DNA from: Terriglobia bacterium
Lineage (GTDB): Bacteria; Acidobacteriota; Terriglobia; Bryobacterales; Bryobacteraceae
Assembly: GCA_020073345.1 (NCBI GenBank)
Contig: JAIQFI010000018.1
Location: 36,770 to 100,769, forward strand
Length of the DNA stretch: 64,000 bases
Direction of reading: 5' to 3'
The translations under genes and the position numbers were made by a program. Numbering within the stretch: position 1 is the first letter of the stretch; every line of letters begins with the position of its first letter. Positions 15,285-23,714 of this stretch are shown here, in pieces. The notes below the pieces were generated by a model. That model saw only the letters and a list, made by a program, of their open reading frames with translations, had not been told where the DNA came from and did not search any database.

Positions 15285-17327
15285 GATCGGCAAGATGCTG
15301 CTGTAGTCGTCGGTCCAGCCGCGGAACGTGGTGGCGGCGGTGGCCGGGTACATGTTCGCGCCTTCGAAGCTGGGGTTCTGGAAAACGTTGTTGTCCTGGG
15401 AAGTAATCAGAACCCAGGTGGTGGAGTTGGCGAAGGTGTTATCCGAGGCGTCGTCGGCCACCACGGTGGCTTTCTTGCCGACGAATTCCGCGCCGCGCGC
15501 GCACACCGGCGCTAGGTCCAAGTAGCGATTCGAAATGTGTACCGCTAGCACGCCGTCGGGCTTCAGCAAGGTGAAATACAGCTTCATGACTTCCTTGGTG
15601 AGCAGGTGAACGGGAATGGCGTCGCTCGAAAACGCGTCGACCACCAGCACGTCGTAGTTGGGCGGCTGCTGGGCCTCCATGGTGAGACGCGCATCGCCCA
15701 TGAGCACCTGGATGTCGCCGGCGCAGTGAGAGAAAAAGGTGAACTCGCCGCGATCGGAAAGCGACTTGACCAGCGGGTTGATTTCGTAGACGCGCACGTA
15801 GTCTCCCGCACGGCAGTATCCGGTCATCACGCCCGCGCCCATGCCGACCACTCCGTATCGAACCGGGCCGAGCCCTTGCTTGGCCTGCATGGTCCGGCCG
15901 ATGCCGGAGCTGGGCGCATAGTAGGAATTCACCTCATAGCGGTGATCCGGGTTGAGGCGCTGCGATCCGTGATTGATGGTCCCATGCAGCAGGTTGCGGA
16001 GGGCATATTCCTGGCCGACATCGTCGTCACGGATGCGCAGCTCACCGTAGAAATTCCGCGCGAACAGATGATAGCCCTGCCGGTCCGCCACTTCTTTCCG
16101 CACCAGATATCCGGCCAGGAGCCCGACAGCGATGGCTAGCGCGAAGCGTACCGGGTTGGGCCCCAACCTGGGGATTTCCACGTTGAAGAGCACAATCACC
16201 GTAAGAACTCCGCAGGCAACCAAACCGATGGGAAGCTCCAGGTAGGAATTGAAGACCCGGGGCGCGATGATGGCGACAAAGATGCCGCCGATGGCGCCGC
16301 CCACCGACACCATCAAATAGAACAGCGTCAAATACTGGGGAGCAGGCTTACGCAGCGCCAGTTCGCCATGGCACAACATGCAGCAGATGAACAGGCCGGC
16401 GCAGAAGATGGGGATCGAATACTTGATGTGGAAGTTTCCTTCACCGGCGTAAAGCGCGTACGCCATCCAGCCCAAAGCCGGGGCTACCCACGGTAAAAAA
16501 ATCCAGCGCTGGTAGATCCTGTCGCTTTCAAAAGCCAGAATGAACGTCAACAGATAGATCGCCAGCGGAACCACCCAGAGCAAGGGGATGGGCGCCACGT
16601 TCTGGCTCATATGATTGGTGATGGATACCAGCAGCGTCGACGCGCAAGCGGCCAGGCTGACCCATAAGAGGAGTTGCAGAGCGGTGGGACGTTCGGCGGA
16701 TTTTTCGGGAATCGCGGCCGCCGCAGGTTCAGCGGCAGGTTGGACGGATTCTTCCCGGCTAACCCAGGCGGTAATCAGACACAGAGCCGCGAACACCACA
16801 AACGCCGCGCTCCAGTAGTAGGCCTGCTGGCGCGATGCGATGTTCGGCTCGACCAAAAAAGGAAAACTCAGCAGTGCCAAAAACGACCCGAAGTTCGATA
16901 ACGAGAAAAGGCGGTAAGGGACGCTGCTGCCGGTGCGGCGGACGTACCAGGCCTGCAGCAGCGGGCTGGTGGAAGACAGCAGGAAATAGGGCAGTCCGAT
17001 GGTGGCGGCCAGCAGCTCCAGAATGCGCAGCGTGGGATCGCCAATGGCGGTGGGTTTCCAGGACACGTTGGGCAGGATCGGCAGGAGCGCACAACTTATC
17101 AGCAGCAGCGTTCCATGGATCAGGAGCTGGGTCCGGGCCTTGGTGAATTTTATGAGGGCGTGCGCATAGGCGTATCCGGCCAGCAGCGACAGTTGAAAGA
17201 ACAGCAGCGCGGCAGCCCAAACCGCGGCCGAGCCCCCAAACCAGGGAAGAATGATCTTGGCGATCAGAGGCTGAACCTGGAACAGCAGGAATGCGCTCAG
17301 GAAAATTGTAGCGGCGTATAGGATCAT
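15270..17327 (-). CDS. Fused MFS-like membrane / spermidine synthase-like protein (paralog A)
   Basis: A 685-residue protein. The first 420 residues form about ten transmembrane helices, beginning LSAFLLFQVQPLIAKIILPW and including the conserved SSTSPLLQAWYVR. The C-terminal third is a spermidine-synthase-type Rossmann domain with GMGAGVM, the acidic EINP, GDAR and the loop DAFSSDAIPVHLLTKE, whose Asp residues correspond to the catalytic positions. The enzymatic activity of this fused family is not established; polyamine or other aminopropyl chemistry coupled to transport is possible. The next gene upstream is a close paralog on the same strand, 12 bases away. Confidence 0.85.
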   Translation of the reverse strand: MILYAATIFLSAFLLFQVQPLIAKIILPWFGGSAAVWAAALLFFQLSLLAGYAYAHALIKFTKARTQLLIHGTLLLISCALLPILPNVSWKPTAIGDPTLRILELLAATIGLPYFLLSSTSPLLQAWYVRRTGSSVPYRLFSLSNFGSFLALLSFPFLVEPNIASRQQAYYWSAAFVVFAALCLITAWVSREESVQPAAEPAAAAIPEKSAERPTALQLLLWVSLAACASTLLVSITNHMSQNVAPIPLLWVVPLAIYLLTFILAFESDRIYQRWIFLPWVAPALGWMAYALYAGEGNFHIKYSIPIFCAGLFICCMLCHGELALRKPAPQYLTLFYLMVSVGGAIGGIFVAIIAPRVFNSYLELPIGLVACGVLTVIVLFNVEIPRLGPNPVRFALAIAVGLLAGYLVRKEVADRQGYHLFARNFYGELRIRDDDVGQEYALRNLLHGTINHGSQRLNPDHRYEVNSYYAPSSGIGRTMQAKQGLGPVRYGVVGMGAGVMTGYCRAGDYVRVYEINPLVKSLSDRGEFTFFSHCAGDIQVLMGDARLTMEAQQPPNYDVLVVDAFSSDAIPVHLLTKEVMKLYFTLLKPDGVLAVHISNRYLDLAPVCARGAEFVGKKATVVADDASDNTFANSTTWVLITSQDNNVFQNPSFEGANMYPATAATTFRGWTDDYSSILPILSLN

Positions 17328-17339
17328 GAGAGTCTATTT

Positions 17340-19376
17340 TCAGCGCAGTATCTGGATGATGTTGCTATAGTCGTCCGTCCAGGTCCGGAACCCTTTGCGC
17401 GGCTGCAGGGCAGAGGTGCTGCCGTCCTGGAAATTGGGATGAGCGAAAACCGCCGGCGACTTCGACAACAGAACCCAGGTATTGGAAACGTAATAGGATT
17501 CCGAATTACCTTCATCGTACACTATGACTCCGGTCCAGCCCATCTCTTGTGCTGCTTGAGCCATGATCGGTTCGAGATCGAGATACCGGTTGGAGATATT
17601 GACGGCTAAAATGCCATCGGGTTTCATGTGGCGCGCGTAGGTGGCATAGGCTTCCCGCGTCAGCAGATGCATGGGTACCGCGTCGCTGGTGAAGGCGTCC
17701 ATGGCCAGAAAATCGAGGTTTTCGCTGTCCTTCATGCCCTCAAGCGTGAGGCGGCCGTCGCCGAAATAAAGTTGCTTGTCGGCCGGACAATCCTTCCAGA
17801 AATCGAACTTGGTCTGGGCGAGTTGAAATATCAGCGGATTGATTTCGTAGTAGTGCAGTGTGTCGCCCGCGCGAGCAAGTGTGGCGGTAACACCCGCGCC
17901 CAGTCCCAGGATTCCGATGCGAATAGGACCCTTTTCACCTTTGCTGCGGATCGCGCGAGAGATGCCGGAGGTTTCTCCGAAGTACGAAGTCGGGATGCGT
18001 CCGCCTCCAGGACCCAGGAGCTGCGTGCCGTGATTGATGGTCCCGTGGATTAAGACGCGCACTCCCTCCGCACCGCCGTCGGGAGGATCGTCGCGAACGC
18101 GCAACACACCGTAAAAATTGCGGGCGGCCAGAATGTATTCCTGGTTGGCGCGGCGTTCGAGGCGCGCCAGATACACGCCGAAGGCGAGCGCCACGATCAG
18201 CAGCGAAGCGCGCACAGCCAACGGCCGGGGCGCGCCGCTATCGTCGTAGGAAAGGACGATGGCGATCAGCACGCCCAATCCGGCGATGGCGATCGGCATT
18301 TCCCAGTAGTTGGGGAAAATCCGGGGCGCAAGAAGAGCGACAAACAATCCGCCGATCGCGCCGCCGAGCGAGACCATCAGGAAGTACAGCGTGAGGTAGC
18401 GTGGATGGGGCCTGCGCTTAGCGAGTTCGCCGTGACAGACCAGGCAGGCGATAAACAGCGCGCCGCATAGCATGGGAATCAGGCGCTTGATGACATCGCT
18501 ATTATTTTCGTACTCGCTCATGCCGTAGGTGAACACGCCTAAGGCGACCAGGCCGAGCGGAAGAAACAGCCAGCGCTGGTAGATCTTGTCGCTTTCAAAC
18601 GCGAGGATGAAGGTCAGCAGGTAGATACTCAGCGGCGCGACCCACAGCAGCGGGATGGGCGCAACATTCTGAGTGAGATGGCTAGTTGTCGCCAGCAACA
18701 GAGTGGAAGCGCAGGCGGCCAGGGAGATCCACAGAAGGATGGTGGAAAAACGGGGTGCAGGGGCATCCTCATGCGCGGCTGTTTGTAACGCGTCCGTTCC
18801 ACTGCGGCTTTTCCAGGCGGCCAATCCACAGGCCACGGCGAACGCGGCGAATCCCACGGACCAGATGCGGGCCTGCAACCGGAGCGTGATGTTTGGTTCG
18901 ACTAGAAATGGATAGCTCAGAAGCGCCAGCATCGATCCGAAGTTGGATAACGCGAAGAGGCGGTAAGGAATTACGTTGGCCTTCGTTCGCAGATACCAGG
19001 CCTGAAGCAGCGGACTGGTAGAAGAGAGCAGGGTATAGGGCAGCCCGATCGTGGCGCCCAGCAGCAATAGGATGCCCAGCAACGGATCGCTTCCGCCGAC
19101 GGGCTTCCAGTAGTCCTTGGGAATAATCGGCAGCGTGATCAGGCTGATCAGGAGCAGCGTGCAATGGACGGTCATCTGCTGTTTGGGCTTGAAATACCGG
19201 ATCAGGCAGTGCGCGTAGAGATAGCCGGCCAGCAATAAGAGCTGGAAAAAGAGCAGGGACGCGCTCCACACCGCGGCCGATCCGCCGAACCACGGTAGGA
19301 CGAATTTGGCGATCATCGGCTGGACCTGGAAGAGGAGGAAAGCGCTCAGGAAGATGGTAGCCGCGTAAACAAACAT
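17340..19376 (-). CDS. Fused MFS-like membrane / spermidine synthase-like protein (paralog B)
   Basis: A 678-residue protein with the same layout as the downstream paralog: about ten membrane helices (starting LSAFLLFQVQPMIAKFVLPW, with SSTSPLLQAWYLR), then a soluble Rossmann domain with GLGAGVTATLARAGD, YEINP, GDGR and DAFTSDAVPMHLLTRE. Both end in GWTDDYS-like FRTWTDDYSNI. The tandem arrangement with clear similarity along the full length indicates a duplication. The two are probably cotranscribed from the upstream side near 19376. Confidence 0.85.
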   Translation of the reverse strand: MFVYAATIFLSAFLLFQVQPMIAKFVLPWFGGSAAVWSASLLFFQLLLLAGYLYAHCLIRYFKPKQQMTVHCTLLLISLITLPIIPKDYWKPVGGSDPLLGILLLLGATIGLPYTLLSSTSPLLQAWYLRTKANVIPYRLFALSNFGSMLALLSYPFLVEPNITLRLQARIWSVGFAAFAVACGLAAWKSRSGTDALQTAAHEDAPAPRFSTILLWISLAACASTLLLATTSHLTQNVAPIPLLWVAPLSIYLLTFILAFESDKIYQRWLFLPLGLVALGVFTYGMSEYENNSDVIKRLIPMLCGALFIACLVCHGELAKRRPHPRYLTLYFLMVSLGGAIGGLFVALLAPRIFPNYWEMPIAIAGLGVLIAIVLSYDDSGAPRPLAVRASLLIVALAFGVYLARLERRANQEYILAARNFYGVLRVRDDPPDGGAEGVRVLIHGTINHGTQLLGPGGGRIPTSYFGETSGISRAIRSKGEKGPIRIGILGLGAGVTATLARAGDTLHYYEINPLIFQLAQTKFDFWKDCPADKQLYFGDGRLTLEGMKDSENLDFLAMDAFTSDAVPMHLLTREAYATYARHMKPDGILAVNISNRYLDLEPIMAQAAQEMGWTGVIVYDEGNSESYYVSNTWVLLSKSPAVFAHPNFQDGSTSALQPRKGFRTWTDDYSNIIQILR

Positions 19377-19456
19377 GGACCGTCTAGCATACCGTAAATC
19401 GGGCAGGCGGCGAGTGAAGAGGCATTAAGAAAGGGGGTTTACGCTGTCGCGACGAT

Positions 19457-20539
19457 TTATCGCCTGCGGACGGCCGTAAGCACTTCCTCAGCGGAGTGCA
19501 CCAGCATATGCGTGACGACGCCTTGCTCGTTTTTGATGAACTGATACGTCCCGAGCAGCCGGGGCGAGAACATCGTTTCCGAGAGCGGGATCATGGGCAC
19601 TTTCCCCTTTCCCTGAAGGTCGATCAGGAGCTCGCCGTTCACCAGAGTGATGGTGAAAACATTCCGTGGCGCCCGGGTGTCGAAGGCGTTGGGGGAGCCG
19701 ACTTCGTAGACGCCGACGTATTGTGCGAGGATCTCGGGCGCGACGGTAACTCTCTTTTCTTCTGACGTACGGCCCACGAGGTGTTGCTGGTCCTTTTCGT
19801 TTTCCGCGCACACGTACTCGAGTAATTCGGTGTCGGGCGCGAGCGCGCCGCCCGCGGAAACGGTCCAGGGCTTGGCATAAGCCTTGGGATCGTCAAGCGT
19901 CACCTGTAAATCCAGGTGTCCGAAGTCGCGGCGGCGGTAGCGTTCGGTCATGCGCAGGGCTTCGGTATGGCCGTGACCCGCGAAATCCAGCCAGGTACGA
20001 TCGTTGAACCCGGCCGATTCCACCACCAGCGTGTCGCCTTCCCAGCGGCCGACCGAGTATCCCATCCAGTTGGGATTGGGATCCGGCGGAAGCGGGCGGC
20101 CATCGAGGAAGATCTGGCGATAGGCGAGATCCTCATACAGAATCACCATGAGCCTAGGAGTTTGGACGATCTTCGAAAGACCGGCGCGAGTGATGTGGCG
20201 GGGGCCGCCGGGACGGCAGCCGGTGATCTCGGGGTCGTCTTTTCCAAAATCCTCGAGACGAGTGCGGGAGAGAGCGGCCACCCACGGCTGGATATCGGCT
20301 GGAGGCAGTTCGGCGGTGATGTTGGCGCCGATGCCGATCTCGACTCCCAGCCGCCACAGACCGGAGAGGTCGGGCTTGCCGTCGGAGGCTTTGGGTGCGG
20401 GCGCGGAGAGATTGGGCTTGCCATCGGGCGTGCGCGGGATTCCCTGGGTCGGCTGATTGAGCCACTGCGCTGGAAGCGATATAGTGGCAACGAGCAAAAT
20501 CAAGCCCGGGATCGCGACAGTCCTCATTCCACCATTCAT
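19457..20539 (-). CDS. Secreted protein of unknown function
   Basis: About 360 residues with an N-terminal signal peptide (hydrophobic IPGLILLVATISLPA). Near residues 37-62 is a twice-repeated motif (RTPDGKPNLS and ASDGKPDLSGLW), a feature I associate with secreted proteins common in Acidobacteria. The middle is rich in Trp and charged residues (GRWEGDTLVVESAGFNDRTW), and the last third is likely a beta domain. No catalytic motif stands out. The ATG at 20527 is an alternative start. The gene is divergent from the secreted SHOCT-like-repeat protein gene. Confidence 0.65.
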   Translation of the reverse strand: MNGGMRTVAIPGLILLVATISLPAQWLNQPTQGIPRTPDGKPNLSAPAPKASDGKPDLSGLWRLGVEIGIGANITAELPPADIQPWVAALSRTRLEDFGKDDPEITGCRPGGPRHITRAGLSKIVQTPRLMVILYEDLAYRQIFLDGRPLPPDPNPNWMGYSVGRWEGDTLVVESAGFNDRTWLDFAGHGHTEALRMTERYRRRDFGHLDLQVTLDDPKAYAKPWTVSAGGALAPDTELLEYVCAENEKDQQHLVGRTSEEKRVTVAPEILAQYVGVYEVGSPNAFDTRAPRNVFTITLVNGELLIDLQGKGKVPMIPLSETMFSPRLLGTYQFIKNEQGVVTHMLVHSAEEVLTAVRRR

Positions 20540-20637
20540 AATGCACTAGTTCTCATCGGGTTGGGAGCAGTTCCGATATTTCCGAAACGGCTGCCACGGC
20601 GGTAACATCAAAAGCAGAAGAGGGACACAAGGGCTAT

Positions 20638-21576
20638 ATGAAGAAATCACTGATGCTTTCGGTTACGAGCTTATGTCTGGCGGTGGGGATTCTAAGCGCG
20701 CAGACGACGTTAACCAACTCGGACCTCGTCAAGCTGAGCAAATCCGGGCTGAGCGAGGATTTCGTGCTGAACCTGATCGACCAGCAGGGTTCGCGGCTGG
20801 CCAGCGACCCCTCGGCGCTGATCGCGCTGAAGAAGGAGGGAGTGAACGAACGGATTATTTCGGCCGTGGTGAGGAAGTCGCCTTCGCGAGAGCCGTTGAA
20901 TTCGGACTCGGTGCTGCGGCTGGTGCAGGCTGGATTTAGCGATGGTTTTGTCATCGATCTGCTCAACGCGCAGCCGGCGAAGTTTACGGTGGATGCGTCC
21001 AGGATCGTGGACCTGAAGCAGGCCGGCGTCAGCGAGAGGATCCTGGCATTGATGGTCCAGCAGGGTGGCGTGCGGGAACTGCCCAGCGGCACCGAGATCA
21101 GCGTCCGGCTGATCGATGCCGTGGATTCGGATAAAAACAACCAAGGCGACGAATTCCGGGCTAGCCTGGAAGATCCCATCACTCTGGGCAACGACGTGGT
21201 GGTGCCGAAAGGCGCCGACGCCAAGGTGCGGCTGGTTTCCGAACAGGAATCGGGCAAGCTGTCGGGCAAGGCGGGCTTGACGATACAACTCGTTTCAATC
21301 AGGGTGGACGGGAAAACCGTGCCGGTGATCTCTTCGGATGTATCTGAATACAGCGGATCGCGCGGCGCGCGGACGGCCAAGTCGGCTGCGGCAGTGGGAG
21401 CGGTCGGGGCGATTATCGGGGCGATTGCGGGCGGCGGAAAGGGCGCGGCGATCGGAGCAGGCGCGGGCGCCGCGGCGGGCGCGGGAGCGCAGACCGTGAT
21501 GAAAGGGCAGCAGGTGCGGATTCCGTCGGAGACGGTGCTGACGTTCACCACGCAAAAACCAACGCAATTGCCGTAA
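20638..21576 (+). CDS. Secreted protein with two helical repeats, beta domain and glycine zipper
   Basis: A 312-residue protein with a signal peptide (1-21). Residues 22-80 and 84-145 are two copies of a helical repeat (first copy opens TLTNSDLVKLSKSGLSEDFV, second PLNSDSVLRLVQAGFSDGFV). A beta-rich domain follows (about 148-240, GTEISVRLIDAVDS). Next is a Gly/Ala-rich zipper (250-290, IIGAIAGGGKGAAIGAGAGA) that probably inserts in a membrane. The helical repeat and beta domain both recur in the extracytoplasmic part of the Ser/Thr kinase encoded convergently next door, suggesting they act in one pathway or recognise the same ligand. Confidence 0.75.
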   Translation: MKKSLMLSVTSLCLAVGILSAQTTLTNSDLVKLSKSGLSEDFVLNLIDQQGSRLASDPSALIALKKEGVNERIISAVVRKSPSREPLNSDSVLRLVQAGFSDGFVIDLLNAQPAKFTVDASRIVDLKQAGVSERILALMVQQGGVRELPSGTEISVRLIDAVDSDKNNQGDEFRASLEDPITLGNDVVVPKGADAKVRLVSEQESGKLSGKAGLTIQLVSIRVDGKTVPVISSDVSEYSGSRGARTAKSAAAVGAVGAIIGAIAGGGKGAAIGAGAGAAAGAGAQTVMKGQQVRIPSETVLTFTTQKPTQLP

Positions 21577-21584
21577 TGGGGGGC

Positions 21585-21600
21585 GCAGGCGGAAGCCTGC
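21585..21600. terminator. Hairpin between convergent genes
   Basis: GCAGGC-GGAA-GCCTGC, a perfect 6-base stem with a GGAA tetraloop, sits in the 27-base gap between two convergent genes. It is either a terminator without a T-run or a REP-like palindrome. Confidence 0.45.
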
Positions 21601-21603
21601 CAG

Positions 21604-23535
21604 TTACTTCTTCACGCTAACGGTTGCGTCGCCGTCGATATAGGCGATGTATTCGGTCCCCATGGCGGCGACCAAATCCTTGTTCTTGGGCTTCACGGTG
21701 GGTTCCACCTGACGCTCATTCTTGTCGCCCGCGCCTTTGGCCGACTGCGCACGAACCGGGTATTTGTGGCCGTCCACCGCGTCCACGACGATCAGGCGGA
21801 GAGTCATCTTTGAACCGCCGATACCGAGCCTCCCCTTGCGCTCGGCTTGAGCGATGGCGCCCATGACGGCCGCGCCCTTGGCAATCACCACCAGATCGCC
21901 GACGCGGACATCGCTCGAAGCTGTAAAGCGAAGCCGACGTCCTTCCTCCGCGCCCTGCGGAACATCCTCGGCCAAGGTAATGGAAAAGGGCATACCGTCG
22001 GTCAGGGTGACCGCCACGATGGAGTGGGGCGCGGATACCGGGTTCGGCGTGGTCGCGGTTGTCACCGGCGCGGCCGGTGCCGTGGCGGAAGCTGGAGAAG
22101 AGGCTGAAGGTGCGGGCATTGTCGACGCGGCGGCCACAGAGGTAGATGGAGGCGGAGCAGCAGGCTTGGGGGGCGCGGCTTTGGGGTTGCGCATGGCCTC
22201 GATGATGGTCGCGGAAACGTGGGCCTGCGAGAGCCGGATCACTTCCGGCGAGGAAAGATTGAAAGCGGTCTTCGAGTTGCGAATCTGGCTCAGAATGATC
22301 GCGGTCGCGACCTTCGCGTCGACCATCTGAATGATGTTGTCATTGGTGAGCGCCTGATCCGCGGCGGCGACGGGAGGAACGGGAGTTGCGACGGGAGCAG
22401 TGACGGTCGGCTCCGCGGCGACGGGAGGCGGCTGCACGACGCTAGGTTGGGCCACCGCGGATTGCGCCGGCTGAACGTTGTTTTGGGGGGTTTGGGCTGG
22501 GTTCTGCAGTTTTGGCGTCCGATGCGTCCACCACCAGGCGCCTCCGGCAATCGCCAGCACTGCGGCCGCCGCGCCGATACCCGTCATCAGCGGCATGGGA
22601 GATCGCTTTTCTTCCTTGGGCCAAGGCTCCATTCCGGCCCGCGTCCGGTACAGCATGCCTGAGTCGGATTCATGCTTCAGCGCGCCCAGAGCGACCTGCA
22701 CTTCTTTCATGGTCTGGAAGCGCTGGTCGGGATGCTTGCGAAGGCAGCGGTGGATCACCTGCTCCAATTGAGAAGGCGTATCCGGGGCGATTTCCGGTAT
22801 GGGGCGGACTTCATCGCGCAGGATCGCCGAGAGCGTGGAGAGGGCTGAATCGCCCGTAAACGCCCGCGTTCCCGTGACCATTTCGTACAGGACCACGGCG
22901 AAAGAGAAGATATCGGACCGCGCGTCGACGCGCCTGCCTTGCGCCTGTTCCGGCGACATGTAGCTAACCGTGCCGATAATGGAGCCTTCCACGGTGAGCG
23001 GCGCTTCAGCGATGGTCGCCGTGGCATCGCCTTGGCCCGAGACGGTCTGGTTCAAGGGGCTGCGGTCAGTGAGCTTAGCCAAGCCGAAATCCAGGACCTT
23101 GACCAGCCCCGTTTCAGTCACCATCACGTTGCCTGGCTTGAGATCGCGGTGGATGATGCCGGCCGCGTGGGCGGCCTGCAAAGCGTCGGTCATCTGGACC
23201 GCGTACTTGAGCACCTGCGGAACGCGCAAACCGCCCTTGGGAATCAAATCGATGAGCGTTTTTCCCTGCACGAATTCCATCACCATGTATTCGGCGTTGC
23301 CTTCCGAAATGATGTCGTGAATGGTGATGATGTTGGGATGGTTCAGGGCGGAAGCGGCCTGCGCTTCCTGGATGAAGCGGCGGCGGCGCTCGGGATCGCC
23401 CGCGCTGGCATCGGTAAGGATCTTGATGGCGACAACCCGGTTGAGGCGGGTGTCCTGGGCCTTCCAGATTTCACCCATACCTCCGGCCCCGAGCTTTTCC
23501 AAAAACTGGTAGTGGTGAACGGTTTTCCCGACCAT
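21604..23535 (-). CDS. Transmembrane Ser/Thr protein kinase, PknB family
   Basis: A 643-residue protein. The cytoplasmic kinase domain (about 10-270) has the glycine loop LGAGGMGEIWKAQD, the VAIKIL lysine, catalytic HRDLKPGNVMV, DFGLAK and GTVSYMSPEQ, so it should be active. One transmembrane helix (near 318-340) leads to an Ala/Pro-rich linker and a C-terminal region outside the cytoplasm. That region holds one helical repeat (ALTNDNIIQMVDAKVATAII) and a beta domain (DGMPFSITLAEDVPQG) shared with the secreted protein encoded at 20638-21576. This region is the likely sensor. Substrates unknown. Confidence 0.93.
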   Translation of the reverse strand: MVGKTVHHYQFLEKLGAGGMGEIWKAQDTRLNRVVAIKILTDASAGDPERRRRFIQEAQAASALNHPNIITIHDIISEGNAEYMVMEFVQGKTLIDLIPKGGLRVPQVLKYAVQMTDALQAAHAAGIIHRDLKPGNVMVTETGLVKVLDFGLAKLTDRSPLNQTVSGQGDATATIAEAPLTVEGSIIGTVSYMSPEQAQGRRVDARSDIFSFAVVLYEMVTGTRAFTGDSALSTLSAILRDEVRPIPEIAPDTPSQLEQVIHRCLRKHPDQRFQTMKEVQVALGALKHESDSGMLYRTRAGMEPWPKEEKRSPMPLMTGIGAAAAVLAIAGGAWWWTHRTPKLQNPAQTPQNNVQPAQSAVAQPSVVQPPPVAAEPTVTAPVATPVPPVAAADQALTNDNIIQMVDAKVATAIILSQIRNSKTAFNLSSPEVIRLSQAHVSATIIEAMRNPKAAPPKPAAPPPSTSVAAASTMPAPSASSPASATAPAAPVTTATTPNPVSAPHSIVAVTLTDGMPFSITLAEDVPQGAEEGRRLRFTASSDVRVGDLVVIAKGAAVMGAIAQAERKGRLGIGGSKMTLRLIVVDAVDGHKYPVRAQSAKGAGDKNERQVEPTVKPKNKDLVAAMGTEYIAYIDGDATVSVKK

Positions 23536-23672
23536 AAGTCCACTTGGGGAATACCATCTAGTGTGTCACATTTGCGCCGGGAAGGGTGGTGGTTTTCATG
23601 ACTGCGCGCTTTGACGCAGGACGGCCTATGGCCGGGTCCGGTTAACCGCTCCGTTTTCAGCCGATCGCCGAG

Positions 23673-23688
23673 TGGCGCGCGGATTGCA
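23673..23688 (+). promoter_or_regulatory. Sigma-54 promoter of the universal stress gene
   Basis: TGGCGCG-CGGA-TTGCA matches the sigma-54 consensus TGGCACG-N4-TTGCA at 11 of 12 fixed positions, with exact -24/-12 spacing. Transcription should start near 23699, 16 bases before the ATG at 23715. That excludes the upstream GTG at 23691 as start. A palindrome CGGCC-TAT-GGCCG at 23622-23634 could be part of an activator site. An NtrC-type sigma-54 activator gene lies convergent just downstream. Confidence 0.7.
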
Positions 23689-23714
23689 CTGTGTCTAAGT
23701 GGAAAAGAGGGCGT

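Noticed and set aside
23691..23714. GTG start for the universal stress gene
   Set aside because: It lies before the transcription start predicted by the sigma-54 promoter, and the Usp fold begins at the ATG 23715.
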